DNA of 64,000 nt from Tropicibacter alexandrii. Its GTDB lineage: Bacteria > Pseudomonadota > Alphaproteobacteria > Rhodobacterales > Rhodobacteraceae. This document shows positions 1-6,841 of this stretch, piece after piece. Numbering within the stretch: the first letter of the stretch is position 1; each line of letters starts with the position of its first letter. The DNA is taken from assembly GCF_003667315.2 (NCBI RefSeq), contig NZ_RCTZ02000001.1:1-64000 (forward strand), written 5' to 3'. Below the pieces are notes generated by a model that worked only from the letters and a program-made list of their open reading frames with translations, made no database searches and was not told the origin of the DNA. A program made the translations under genes and the position numbers.

Positions 1-82
1 CTCCAATCCTGTCAGCAACAGGGGAAGTGTGACACTTCTGATTTGCAGATGTGGGACACTTTAACTTTGCGGCTACACACAA

Positions 83-110
83 AAGACTTATAATCAGTAT
101 TTCGGGGGCT
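83..110 (+). other. Left prophage attachment site (attL), half-degenerate dif
   Basis: Reads as XerC-type arm AAGACTTATAA (83-93), central TCAGTA (94-99) and a poor XerD-type arm TTTCGGGGGCT (100-110). The XerC arm matches the right-hand site at 8 of 11 positions and the central region is identical. The right half looks phage-derived, because it runs straight into the GGGGGC strand of a terminator hairpin. This is what one expects when a phage attP with a weak XerD arm recombines with chromosomal dif. Only 82 bases of flanking DNA lie to the left in this window, with no gene visible in them. Confidence 0.7.
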
Positions 111-124
111 TAAGGCCCCCTTTT
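104..124 (+). terminator. Rho-independent terminator overlapping attL
   Basis: GGGGGC (104-109), loop TTAAG, GCCCCC (115-120), then TTTT. A 6-bp all-GC stem followed by a short T run. In the circular phage this hairpin would lie just past attP, at the end of the late operon; in the integrated state it is about 8.5 kb away from that operon. Confidence 0.6.
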
Positions 125-180
125 AAACCCGGAAAATCATTGAGAAATGGCGCAAAGTTGGCCCCCCTTCGGGCAATCAA

Positions 181-196
181 GCGCAAACGAAACCAC
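181..196 (+). repeat. Left copy of 16-bp direct repeat flanking attP
   Basis: GCGCAAACGAAACCAC here and GCGCAAACGAAATCAC at 8661-8676 match at 15 of 16 positions in the same orientation. In the excised circle the two copies would sit on either side of attP, 35-85 bp from it. They could bind an accessory recombination or replication factor; the function is inferred. Confidence 0.45.
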
Positions 197-291
197 CGGG
201 CAGGGGGGCCGGGTGCAAGCGCACTTGACCCAACATCTAGCGGTATAGCGTCTACAAATCAAGCCCGTTCCGTCCAACATAGGGCGAGAGA

Positions 292-510
292 ATGGCAGCG
301 AATAGCCGACCAAGGGGCGCGGGCAAGGAACGCGGCAAGGGGATCACCCCTGAAGAGCTCCAAACCATCCAGCTACTACACCAGCGCGGGAACACTCCGA
401 CCGAGATAGCCAAGGCCATAGGCCGGGGCCGCGCCACCGTTTACCGCCTCATACAGCGCGGGGCCGTCGATCAAATCGCCATGGATTTTGACGGGGACCG
501 GCATGAGTAA
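292..510 (+). CDS. Small helix-turn-helix protein (phage early gene)
   Basis: A 72-residue protein starting at ATG 292 behind a GCGAGAG stretch. Residues about 20-55 form a helix-turn-helix of the resolvase/Hin type (TPTEIAKAIGRGRATVYRLI), the fold used by small phage and plasmid regulators. The N-terminus is basic and the C-terminus acidic. The stop overlaps the start of the next gene (ATGAGTAA), so it is probably translated together with the replication protein and may control its expression, act as a directionality factor for Xer recombination, or bind the iterons. None of these can be chosen from sequence alone. It lacks a catalytic recombinase domain. Confidence 0.7.
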   Translation: MAANSRPRGAGKERGKGITPEELQTIQLLHQRGNTPTEIAKAIGRGRATVYRLIQRGAVDQIAMDFDGDRHE

Positions 511-1105
511 GCGAACAAAACCTTTCGACATGACTTACCGCCGCGCGGTCAAGGCGCTTGCGCTGTCTCGCGGGATCAGGGGCGCGACCCTGAACGCGCT
601 GGCCGTTCTGCTCGACCATTGCAACGGTGACAGCGGGCAAGCCCGACCGGGGCGCGCCCGGATCATGCAGCTTGCCGGGATCAGCAGCGAAAGGACCATG
701 GACAAGGCATTGAGCGCGCTACGCGGGGCCGGGATCATCCTGCCTATCGCCTATCCCAACGGGGGCCGGGGGCGCGCCACGGTTTACGCCTTCGGGCTTC
801 CCGCGTGGGCCGATGAAACCACCGCAAAAAATGCGGGGGATTTGGGGCAGGAATGCGAAGAAAACCCCCGCAATATTTGCGCAAAACCCCCGCAAAAAAT
901 GCCGAAAACCCCCGCAAAAAATGCGGACCCAACAGAAGAGGACAGAAAAGAACAGAGAAACGCGGTGCGGGCTGGTCGCCCGCGTGGGGCCTTCAAGCAC
1001 GTGGCCAGCGTAGCAGCGGAAACGCGCAACGGTGTGACCTTTGGCAAGCTGGTGGATCGGGAAGGATACGCGACCGCCGCGCGCCTGTGGCAAGAGTGGG
1101 CATGA
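503..1105 (+). CDS. Winged-helix replication initiation-like protein with internal iterons
   Basis: A 200-residue protein; ATG 503 is preferred over an upstream TTG because it overlaps the stop of the preceding gene and has GGGGA at -10. Residues about 10-95 form a winged-helix domain (RPGRARIMQLAGISSERTMD as recognition region, then a beta wing ending VYAFGLPAW), the layout of plasmid and phage replication initiators. Residues about 105-150 are a low-complexity Lys/Pro/Asn linker encoded by the iteron array at 822-926. No HUH rolling-circle motif and no primase or helicase motif is visible, so replication is probably theta-type using host enzymes. The in-gene origin recalls lambda O. The call as initiator is inference from fold and iterons. 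Confidence 0.65.
   Translation: MSKRTKPFDMTYRRAVKALALSRGIRGATLNALAVLLDHCNGDSGQARPGRARIMQLAGISSERTMDKALSALRGAGIILPIAYPNGGRGRATVYAFGLPAWADETTAKNAGDLGQECEENPRNICAKPPQKMPKTPAKNADPTEEDRKEQRNAVRAGRPRGAFKHVASVAAETRNGVTFGKLVDREGYATAARLWQEWA
822..926 (+). repeat. Iterons inside the replication gene (probable origin of replication)
   Basis: Four copies of a 15-bp dyad, consensus CCGCA-AAAAA-TGCGG, start at 822, 868, 890 and 912. The last three have an exact 22-bp period; 822 is 46 bp before the second, with a decayed trace near 845. Copies 1 and 4 are identical and perfectly symmetric; copies 2 and 3 carry a few changes. Because 22 is not a multiple of 3, the copies are read in different frames and encode different residues, so the repetition is kept at the DNA level. 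Regular two-helical-turn spacing is typical of initiator-binding iterons. Confidence 0.75.
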
Positions 1106-1201
1106 AGGGGCGCTTCGCGCCGCTGAGAATGAAGGAAGGCGAAAACCGCGCGCCCCTGCCCAACTGTGGCGCGGGGGGGACGCGGGGGGGACGAAAGAAA
1201 G

Positions 1202-1228
1202 GCCCGCCATGCGCGGGGCAGGGCGGGC
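1202..1228. terminator. Hairpin between convergent rep and amidase genes
   Basis: GCCCGCC (1202-1208) and GGCGGGC (1222-1228) form a 7-bp GC stem with a 13-base loop in the 160-bp gap between two convergent genes. There is no T run on either strand, so it is a candidate terminator or roadblock only. The remainder of the gap shows nothing else. Confidence 0.3.
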
Positions 1229-1265
1229 AAGGTGGGCCTTCGGGCCAGAGGGATAGGGGAGGGGA

Positions 1266-1802
1266 TCAGGCTCGGGCGCGCCGCCGCATCGGGGGGCGCA
1301 GGAGCCACGCCGGGGCGCTGGGGGCCGGGTCGCTGACGATCTGGGGCGCGGGCTGGGGCCGCGCGTCGATGCCGTGACCCTTGAGCCATCCCGCCACGTC
1401 GAAGCCGGGGCAACCCTTGGCCGCGTACTCGTTATGGCCGCTGATGATGATTGCCGGATCATCTTCCCGCCACGCCTCGACAAAGGCCAGCAGCGCGCCC
1501 GCCTGAGCGTCCGTGAAGTGATCGGGGAACGCATCGTGAGCCGCCGCGCCGTGGCCACCGATCAGACAAACACCGATGGTTTCCAGATTGTGGCCTTTGA
1601 CGTGCGCGCCGATCTGTTCGACCTCGCGCCCCTGAGCGAAAGCGCCATCACGGTCAATGATCGCGTGATAGCCGATACCGCGCCATCCGCGCGCCTTGTG
1701 CCAACGGTCGATTTCGTCGCGCTTTTCGGCGGCGCTGTGGCCTTCCATCCAGTCGGGCCGGGTGGCGCTGCAATGAATCACGATTTGGCTGATTTTCCGC
1801 AT
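1266..1802 (-). CDS. N-acetylmuramoyl-L-alanine amidase (T7-lysozyme-like endolysin)
   Basis: A 178-residue Amidase_2/PGRP-fold zinc enzyme that cuts the bond between muramic acid and the peptide stem in peptidoglycan. Zinc ligands are recognisable as His10 (IVIHCSAT), His123 (ISGHNEY) and Cys131 (GCPGFDV); Tyr45 (GIGYH) fits the catalytic tyrosine of T7 lysozyme. There is no signal peptide, so export would need a holin. The C-terminal 30 residues are a Pro/Ala/Arg tail outside the domain. It is the last gene of the leftward block that starts with the repressor, so lysis functions are split between this block and the late operon. Confidence 0.93.
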   Translation of the reverse strand: MRKISQIVIHCSATRPDWMEGHSAAEKRDEIDRWHKARGWRGIGYHAIIDRDGAFAQGREVEQIGAHVKGHNLETIGVCLIGGHGAAAHDAFPDHFTDAQAGALLAFVEAWREDDPAIIISGHNEYAAKGCPGFDVAGWLKGHGIDARPQPAPQIVSDPAPSAPAWLLRPPMRRRARA

Positions 1803-1816
1803 GACTTGGGTTCCTT

Positions 1817-2371
1817 TCAGGGGTGGCGGATGTAGTCGCCTGGGGCGAATTGAGGGAGTTTTGCCGCGTTCTCGGGGCCGATAACCTTTCGCGCGGTCTC
1901 CAAATCAACATGATCGGTGAGGCGCAGGAAAAACGACGTTTCCGCTTGTGATCGGATTTGAGCCGAAACCGCCGCGATGCGTTGGCCGATCAGACACATT
2001 CCGAAAGCCCGGTGCCGCCCCTGAAACATGATCCGGTTAAGGCCGGGGGTGGGCTTGTCCAGATAGGCCGGGGCCTCGTCGCAAATCGCGTAGATCGGGG
2101 CCGATTTTGTGGAATGTGCCCAAGCCGCATATAGCGCCGGGATCGCCTCGCCGGGATCGCCCGTGGCCAGCGTCAAGCGCCGCTCGCCGTCATACAGGGC
2201 TTGCGCGAAGTCGCGCGCGGTGGTGAAGCCTTCCCCCGCCATGGGGTCGATAACCATGATGCGTTGCGCGGCAAGCTGTTTCAGGAAGGACCGGGCAAGG
2301 GTTGTCTTGCCAGAGCCGCGCCCGCCCCAAATGGCCGTGACGCCTGACGGGTTGATCTTTTCGCCGGTCAT
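1817..2371 (-). CDS. FtsK/HerA-like genome-packaging ATPase
   Basis: A 184-residue P-loop NTPase. Walker A GGRGSGKT at residues 16-23 and Walker B with the acidic pair Asp98-Glu99 (IYAICDE) are clear; a Gln-rich sensor segment (LIGQRIAAVSAQIRSQ) follows, as in HerA/FtsK-clade and PRD1/PM2-type packaging ATPases. Those enzymes push DNA into a preformed membrane-containing capsid. ATG 2371 is chosen because GAGGA precedes it and it overlaps the stop of the upstream gene (ATGA). Upstream codons in the same frame are an antisense-like extension. Zonular occludens-type (Zot) ATPases of filamentous phages are the main alternative, but no transmembrane segment is present and a DJR-like capsid gene is. 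Confidence 0.85.
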   Translation of the reverse strand: MTGEKINPSGVTAIWGGRGSGKTTLARSFLKQLAAQRIMVIDPMAGEGFTTARDFAQALYDGERRLTLATGDPGEAIPALYAAWAHSTKSAPIYAICDEAPAYLDKPTPGLNRIMFQGRHRAFGMCLIGQRIAAVSAQIRSQAETSFFLRLTDHVDLETARKVIGPENAAKLPQFAPGDYIRHP

Positions 2372-2844
2372 GCTGCGAATTCCTCTTGAGGCTCGGGAAG
2401 GGTTTGGCCGGTGGCGCTGGCCTTGACGATCTGCACGCAGGCGAAGCCGTGAACACCGACCGCCGCAAGCTGGCCGAAAAAGGACGATTCCGGGGAAAGG
2501 ATCATCCGCGAAAGCGTGGGGCTGGCCGCTATCAGGTTGTAGGCCGCTTCGCAGGCCACGCGCCCGCCTTCGCCGCGCGCCTGATCGCCAAGGGGGCAGG
2601 GCGCGCCCGTGCGCATTTGGACCATGCCGCCCAACATATCGTGCAACATGCCCCATTGATCCTGAAACGTGGGCAAGCTGACAAGCTCGACAAGCTCGAC
2701 ACCCGCCGCCGCGTCTGTTTCGTGATCCTCGGGGCCATCGGGGCCGATGATTGCCGGGGGCGGGCCTAGCAGGCTGGCCGGGATTTCGACCGCCTCGCCG
2801 TCACTCGGGACGCGGGCCAAGAACTGTTCGAGATCATCGCGCAA
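2368..2844 (-). CDS. Unknown phage protein coupled to the ATPase
   Basis: A 158-residue acidic protein that I do not recognise. It begins with TTG at 2844, just after the stop of the repressor gene, and its stop overlaps the ATPase start by 4 bases, so the three genes look co-translated. Residues 1-60 are Pro/Asp/Glu rich; the C-terminal third is more hydrophobic (SSFFGQLAAVGVHGFACVQI) but not a convincing membrane span. Position suggests a partner of the ATPase or a replication/packaging accessory factor. The TTG start is the weakest part of the call. Confidence 0.6.
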   Translation of the reverse strand: MRDDLEQFLARVPSDGEAVEIPASLLGPPPAIIGPDGPEDHETDAAAGVELVELVSLPTFQDQWGMLHDMLGGMVQMRTGAPCPLGDQARGEGGRVACEAAYNLIAASPTLSRMILSPESSFFGQLAAVGVHGFACVQIVKASATGQTLPEPQEEFAA

Positions 2845-2847
2845 CCG

Positions 2848-3201
2848 TCAATCCCCCAAGAACAGGCCAGCAAACCAGCCGCCCGCGCTGTTTTCCGGGG
2901 CCTGTGGCGCGATTTCGGGCGATTTTGCGGGGGAGGGTGCGGAAATGGCGGGTTGGGCCTCTACGGGCCGTTTTTGGGCCTGTCTGTTGATTTGCGCAAA
3001 CTCGCGCAGATACCGTTCCCGGTCGAAAGCCTCGGGGGCCACGTCCAGCGCGCGGGCCAGAGATTGCCAGCGATGGGCCGGGACAAGCCGCCGCCCCTGT
3101 TGATAGCTGCGGATCGTGTTTTCCGTCATGCCGACCGCCTCGGCAATTGCCGCCCAAGACTTGCCGCAAGCGTTCCGCGCCTCGTGAATTATCGGGACCA
3201 T
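2848..3201 (-). CDS. HTH transcriptional repressor of the prophage
   Basis: A 117-residue protein, ATG 3201 with GAAAGG 7 bases upstream. Residues 1-60 form a Cro/CI-like helix-turn-helix (SWAAIAEAVGMTENTIRSYQ); the C-terminal half is a Pro/Ala-rich tail ending in a short hydrophobic patch (WFAGLFLG). It is the first gene of the leftward block and faces the late operon across a 180-bp region packed with TGCAAA half-sites, so it probably represses late transcription and itself, the usual job of a lysogeny repressor. No RecA-cleavage domain is visible, so the route to induction is unclear. A longer reading to 3342 exists but would consume the operator region. Confidence 0.75.
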   Translation of the reverse strand: MVPIIHEARNACGKSWAAIAEAVGMTENTIRSYQQGRRLVPAHRWQSLARALDVAPEAFDRERYLREFAQINRQAQKRPVEAQPAISAPSPAKSPEIAPQAPENSAGGWFAGLFLGD

Positions 3202-3214
3202 TCCGAAACCTTTC

Positions 3215-3251
3215 TGCAAATTTGCAAAGTGATTTGTGCAAAATGTGCAAA
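3215..3251. promoter_or_regulatory. Operator cluster between repressor and late operon
   Basis: TGCAAA occurs four times in 37 bp (3215-3220, 3223-3228, 3237-3242, 3246-3251). The first forms a perfect 12-bp palindrome TGCAAATTTGCA (3215-3226); the last two are parts of direct TGTGCAAA repeats 9 bp apart. The cluster lies immediately upstream of the divergent repressor gene. The rest of the gap to 3381 should contain the late promoter, but no convincing -35/-10 pair could be fixed. Confidence 0.6.
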
Positions 3252-3381
3252 GTTTAGGGATATAGGCAACCCCAAATCGAAAAATAATCGCCTCTTGATT
3301 TGCGGTTGATTTTGCAATCATTGGCCGGAATGTTTTGGACACGTTCGTTCAATGGGCAATGAAAAACAGGAGTTTGCCAAA

Positions 3382-3483
3382 ATGTCGAAAACCATGACCA
3401 CCGCCATTCTGGGCACCATCATCGGCGTTATCGCCGCCGAATTCATCATCATGAAAACGCCGGTTGGCCAATTCGTGAAATAA
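3382..3483 (+). CDS. 33-residue single-span membrane protein, first gene of late operon
   Basis: Starts at ATG 3382 with AGGAG 8 bases upstream and ends TAA 3481-3483. The protein has a short polar head (MSKTMT), one hydrophobic helix (residues about 7-24) and a short basic tail. It sits 55 bases before the major capsid gene. PM2-type phages encode several such tiny proteins that reside in the internal membrane or anchor it to the capsid, and that role is the likely one here. It is too short for similarity to be decisive. Confidence 0.7.
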   Translation: MSKTMTTAILGTIIGVIAAEFIIMKTPVGQFVK

Positions 3484-3538
3484 GCGCCGCTCTGCGCCGA
3501 ATTTCGCCGTTCAACTCAATTCCCTGAAAGGATCATCT

Positions 3539-4534
3539 ATGGCACAGGCACAAGCCGCGCCCGCAACGCCCCCGCGCCGGGGGGACCGCACCCGGATTCG
3601 CTCTGCGCATCCGGGGGGGGAAGCCACGAAACGCCTCACCCTTCCCCGCCTGACCCGGATTTCGGGCGACTATGTCAACGCGACCTTGGGCAACAAGTCG
3701 GGTTTCGCCACCTACTCAATGACGGTTGGCGATGTGACCTACCGGGCGATTACCTTCGGGATCGTCTCGACCGCCGCTGTCGCCGGGGTGACGCAGGAAA
3801 TCGCGGGCAAGCACTACGTCACGACCGACAAACTCGCGGACTATCTTTCCACCGTCCGTCTGGTCGCCAATGGCGGGACCATGCAAGAACTCGACATGTC
3901 GGAACTTGTGATCCGGAACGCCTATCACGGGATCACGTTCGGGCCGGTCATGTCGGGTTTCGCCTTCCCCGGTCAAACCATGTACGCAAATCAGCGCATC
4001 GAAGATGCGTTTGCGCTCGGCACCCTCGGGATGCGGTCTCTTTCGCTGGAAATCAAGCTCGGGGCCGCGTTCTCGGAAAGCACCATGGAAGTCGTGGTAA
4101 TGCCTCACGCCGTCGATATGGGCCGCTCGCCGGGCTACACCTACACGACCGAACGCCTCAACGCGACGTTCTCGGGCGCGGGCAAGCACACATACACGGA
4201 TTTGCCGGTGGGCGATGATGTGAAAGACGTTTGGATTTTCGGGGCGAATATCCAGCATGTGACGCTGACAATCGACCGCGAAGTCCTGTTCGACTGCGAC
4301 CGCGCGCAATATGAGGCATGGCTGACCAGCAATGGCCGCAACGTCGATGCGCTCGGCGGGAACTGGCTTCTGGACGCCCACGCGGACGGGATCGCGCGCA
4401 GCATTGCCGCGCTCGATGCCGCCGGGGAACGCCGCCGCGATGCGCGCTTCAAACTGGAAATCACGACGCTGGACGCCTCGACGCCGGTGGAATTCCTCGT
4501 CACGCACAGCGACATTTACCAGCGCATCCGCTGA
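3539..4534 (+). CDS. Double-jelly-roll-like major capsid protein
   Basis: A 331-residue protein with a strong site (GAAAGGA, 7 bases before ATG 3539). After a basic, Pro-rich head (1-30) it is almost wholly beta-type sequence. Segment DAFALGTLGMRSLSLEIKLG (about 158-177) and the later LPVGDDVKDVWIFGANIQHV (about 221-240) resemble conserved positions of PM2 P2-like and related DJR coat proteins, where each jelly roll begins with such strands. Length fits the DJR range (about 270-400). It is the largest product of the late operon and has no membrane span. I am sure it is a structural protein and fairly sure of the DJR fold; which DJR family it joins needs a profile search or structure prediction. 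Confidence 0.8.
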   Translation: MAQAQAAPATPPRRGDRTRIRSAHPGGEATKRLTLPRLTRISGDYVNATLGNKSGFATYSMTVGDVTYRAITFGIVSTAAVAGVTQEIAGKHYVTTDKLADYLSTVRLVANGGTMQELDMSELVIRNAYHGITFGPVMSGFAFPGQTMYANQRIEDAFALGTLGMRSLSLEIKLGAAFSESTMEVVVMPHAVDMGRSPGYTYTTERLNATFSGAGKHTYTDLPVGDDVKDVWIFGANIQHVTLTIDREVLFDCDRAQYEAWLTSNGRNVDALGGNWLLDAHADGIARSIAALDAAGERRRDARFKLEITTLDASTPVEFLVTHSDIYQRIR

Positions 4535-4587
4535 CCCATTGGGGGGCGGAAACCCGCCCCCCTTGTCTACATTCCAAGGGGCGAAAA

Positions 4588-4923
4588 ATGCCTACCACCG
4601 ATCCAGACTATTTCGCGCCGGGGCCGCTCGATCCGACCGGGGGCGCGTATGTGAAGCAGCGCGGGGCTTTTGATGGGATCATCGGTTTTTTCGATGGGGT
4701 CGCATCGCTCGCCAATTCAACCGGGTATATCGTCGATGAAGTCGCGGACGCCCGCGCCGCGTGGGCCGAAGGTCAAGGCGTGGTGGATGATGTGCGCCTG
4801 TCTCGTGAGGAGCGGGAACAGGCCATGGCGCTGGAAGCCCTGAAGGTTTCGCGCGGTGACAACGTGCAACTCTACATGGTCGCGGGGCTTGCCGCCGTGG
4901 CGCTGATTATCGTGCTGCGCTGA
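4588..4923 (+). CDS. Structural membrane protein with C-terminal anchor
   Basis: 111 residues from ATG 4588 (AAGGGG upstream). The N-terminal 90 residues are soluble, Gly/Asp rich then helical with charged heptads (LSREEREQAMALEALKVS), and the last 19 residues are one hydrophobic helix. The stop overlaps the next start (TGATG). A soluble head on a C-terminal membrane anchor fits a virion protein spanning between internal membrane and capsid. No family is recognised. Confidence 0.7.
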   Translation: MPTTDPDYFAPGPLDPTGGAYVKQRGAFDGIIGFFDGVASLANSTGYIVDEVADARAAWAEGQGVVDDVRLSREEREQAMALEALKVSRGDNVQLYMVAGLAAVALIIVLR

Positions 4924-5171
4924 TGCCGCAAGAGAAGGAAAAACAGGAAGTGTCTGGAACGCCCTTTGAACTGTCCCTTGCCTCAAACCCGGTTTCCGGG
5001 ACCGGCTCGGACCTCCACCAGCAGGACCAGCTTTTCGAGTTTGGGGCCATCAACATGGGCGGGCCTGAGCCTCTGCCGTGGCACCTGAAATTGGCGAAAG
5101 ATTTGGGCTACGCCGTGATTATCGCCGTCGCCGTGAAAATCATCATGGGCAAGAAAGGCAAGCTGTTCTGA
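4923..5171 (+). CDS. Small C-terminally anchored virion protein
   Basis: 82 residues. The first 60 are polar and Ser/Gly rich; a hydrophobic helix (about residues 61-76) is followed by a basic tail (KKGKLF). Both ends use TGATG overlaps with neighbours, so it is translationally coupled within the capsid operon. It has the same architecture as its upstream neighbour but no sequence similarity to it by eye. Role inferred as internal-membrane component. Confidence 0.68.
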   Translation: MPQEKEKQEVSGTPFELSLASNPVSGTGSDLHQQDQLFEFGAINMGGPEPLPWHLKLAKDLGYAVIIAVAVKIIMGKKGKLF

Positions 5172-5563
5172 TGTTTAAAATTCGGATCACACAAAACCCG
5201 CTCGGGCCTGAAATCTTGGCCGCGCTCGATGCCGACGAAGCAGCCGGGGCGCTGGCCGTCTCTGAGCGTGAGGACACCTTGTCGCTTACCGTTCTCGGGG
5301 CAGGGGGCGCGCCCATGGGCTATTGCGTTTTTGGCCGGGACGCTGGCGACATGATCGCGATTTACTACACCCGCTCGCTTGTTCCGGGCCTCGGGGCCGC
5401 GATGATGAAGCAGCTTTTCGGGGTGGCGCAGGTGCTCGGGACGCCTCTCCGGGTTCACGTTGAAAGCGTGCGCGGGATCGCAACGCGCGCGCGCATGTTT
5501 GGGGCCAAGGTGGCCACCGAAGGCGTTGACGCTGACGGGATCATGCAGGGGATTTTCAGGTGA
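5171..5563 (+). CDS. GNAT-like small protein inside the capsid operon
   Basis: 130 residues starting at ATG 5171 (TGATG overlap). The order beta-strands, then YYTRSLVPGLGAAMMKQLFG (a helix after a Gly-containing turn, as in the acetyl-CoA loop), then a strand LRVHVES and helix RGIATRARMFGAKV, resembles a minimal Gcn5-related acetyltransferase. The canonical Q/RxxGxG/A loop is only approximated (RSLVPGLGA), so enzymatic activity is uncertain. GNAT-like proteins near capsid genes occur in some tailless phages. Alternative: a structural protein that happens to share the pattern. Confidence 0.6.
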   Translation: MFKIRITQNPLGPEILAALDADEAAGALAVSEREDTLSLTVLGAGGAPMGYCVFGRDAGDMIAIYYTRSLVPGLGAAMMKQLFGVAQVLGTPLRVHVESVRGIATRARMFGAKVATEGVDADGIMQGIFR

Positions 5564-6060
5564 GCAGCAGCAGCAGCGAAGCGGTCGCAACGGACACGAC
5601 GAATGTGGCCATGGATGAACGGACCGTGGTTGAGGAAGGCAACGCGATTGTTGAAAGCCTCATCGTGTCCAATGATGCCGCCGTGATTTCATCGGCCTTG
5701 CAGCCGATAATTGCAGCATGGCAAGGCATGGTATCCGCCAACAACCTGAACTTGGTGGAACTCACCAATATGGGCGGCTCGCTCATCGAAATGATTGACA
5801 AATCACAAGTCAAGATTTCGGACACCGCCGCCAATATGCTGCGCGAAAGCATGGACGGGTTTGAAAGCCTGTTGAGCCAAAACAAGCTGAACGTCGAATT
5901 GGTCGATGGGATTTCAAATCGCTCTTTCGACATGGGAGAGCGCGCGCTTGATTTGGTCGCATCGGTCAAGACTGGCGATTTTGCCGACCTGTCCAAGTCA
6001 GTGATGGTTTTCGCGCTGGTGGCGCTCGCAATTTCGGCTTGGGTCGTGAAGGAGAACTAA
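5560..6060 (+). CDS. Helical structural protein with C-terminal membrane anchor
   Basis: 166 residues from GTG 5560, overlapping the previous stop (GTGA) with AGGGG upstream. After a Ser-rich start the chain is nearly all helix, with amphipathic segments (residues about 20-135), and ends in one membrane span (SVMVFALVALAISAWVV) plus KEN. It is the longest anchored protein in the operon. A long helical body on an anchor could be a tape-like or membrane-organising virion protein. No family is recognised. Confidence 0.68.
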   Translation: MSSSSSEAVATDTTNVAMDERTVVEEGNAIVESLIVSNDAAVISSALQPIIAAWQGMVSANNLNLVELTNMGGSLIEMIDKSQVKISDTAANMLRESMDGFESLLSQNKLNVELVDGISNRSFDMGERALDLVASVKTGDFADLSKSVMVFALVALAISAWVVKEN

Positions 6061-6064
6061 GAAA

Positions 6065-6841
6065 ATGCAATTCGAGATTGGCCGCTTTGATAGCCGCACC
6101 CATTGCCTTGAATATGAGATTGGGCCATATGGCCGGGTTTCGCTCGGGCATGGCATCAGCAACGTTGCGCTAGTGGACTGTGACGCCGCCGCGCTGCAAA
6201 TGGTCTGCGATGGGCGGGCAACCCGCCTCGACGTGGGGGCCAGCCTTCCCGCCAATGGTCATCAAAGGTTTCTGCGCAACCCCTACGCCGCGCCGGTTAT
6301 CGCGCGGGTGCTGGTCGATCTGCCGACGCAGCTTTCCAGCACGCCGCGCCGGGAAACTGACGTGGAAATCTCTGCCGTTCATCGCCATTTTGCTTTCGTA
6401 TCTGTTCCGGGGGTCGCGGATCGCCGCGCCGGGATCGCGTTCCTACCGCGCCGGGGGCGCTGGTCTATCTCTGCGACGATTAGCGGAAGCACGTTCCGCA
6501 TCGTGAACCTGCCGCGCGCAAAGCTGGATTATATCCAGCAAATGCCGCTCGGGATGTTGCAGGCGAATGAAAATGACGCGCTGTTCGCGGCTCGCGGGAC
6601 CGCGACCAAGCCTGTCGTGATCCGGGGAGGCACCTATAACGACGCGGAAACGGCTCAATGGATTGCCGACACCGGATGGAATGAAACCCCGCAAACGCTC
6701 GCGCATTTCAAGGATTCCTTCACCGGGTATGCAGACGCGGAAACCGCGCTTTGGTTCTCTGCCGTGGCAACCGACCGCTCTTTGTCCCTTAGCTTTGAAC
6801 TGGTCGATATGGGCGATTGGTCGCCGGAGTGGACCGGGTGA
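6065..6841 (+). CDS. Beta-rich structural protein, candidate vertex/spike
   Basis: 258 residues from ATG 6065 behind AAGGAG. The sequence is predicted mainly beta by eye, with no signal peptide and no membrane span, and it is the second-largest product of the late operon. PM2-like phages encode a beta-rich penton/spike protein near the capsid gene, and this is the best candidate here. The stop overlaps the GTG of the next gene (GTGA). Function inferred only from size, composition and position. Confidence 0.6.
   Translation: MQFEIGRFDSRTHCLEYEIGPYGRVSLGHGISNVALVDCDAAALQMVCDGRATRLDVGASLPANGHQRFLRNPYAAPVIARVLVDLPTQLSSTPRRETDVEISAVHRHFAFVSVPGVADRRAGIAFLPRRGRWSISATISGSTFRIVNLPRAKLDYIQQMPLGMLQANENDALFAARGTATKPVVIRGGTYNDAETAQWIADTGWNETPQTLAHFKDSFTGYADAETALWFSAVATDRSLSLSFELVDMGDWSPEWTG

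Noticed and set aside
90-101. tRNA-type attachment site
   Set aside because: No tRNA gene at either boundary; the dif architecture explains the repeat.
822-926. Repeats at 822-926 as a CRISPR array
   Set aside because: Units are 15-bp dyads at 22-bp period with no room for spacers, within a coding sequence; they fit iterons.
503-1105. Rolling-circle (HUH) replication protein
   Set aside because: No HxH or YxxxK/YxxxY motif is present; the domain is winged-helix and the gene carries iterons.
719-1558. Long minus ORF over the replication gene
   Set aside because: Overlaps the convincing + strand rep gene and the amidase in another frame; Arg/Pro/Ser-rich shadow.
2372-2656. Longer N-terminus for the ATPase
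   Set aside because: The extension is Arg/Gly-rich, lies within the upstream gene and lacks a ribosome site; ATG 2371 is coupled to that gene's stop.
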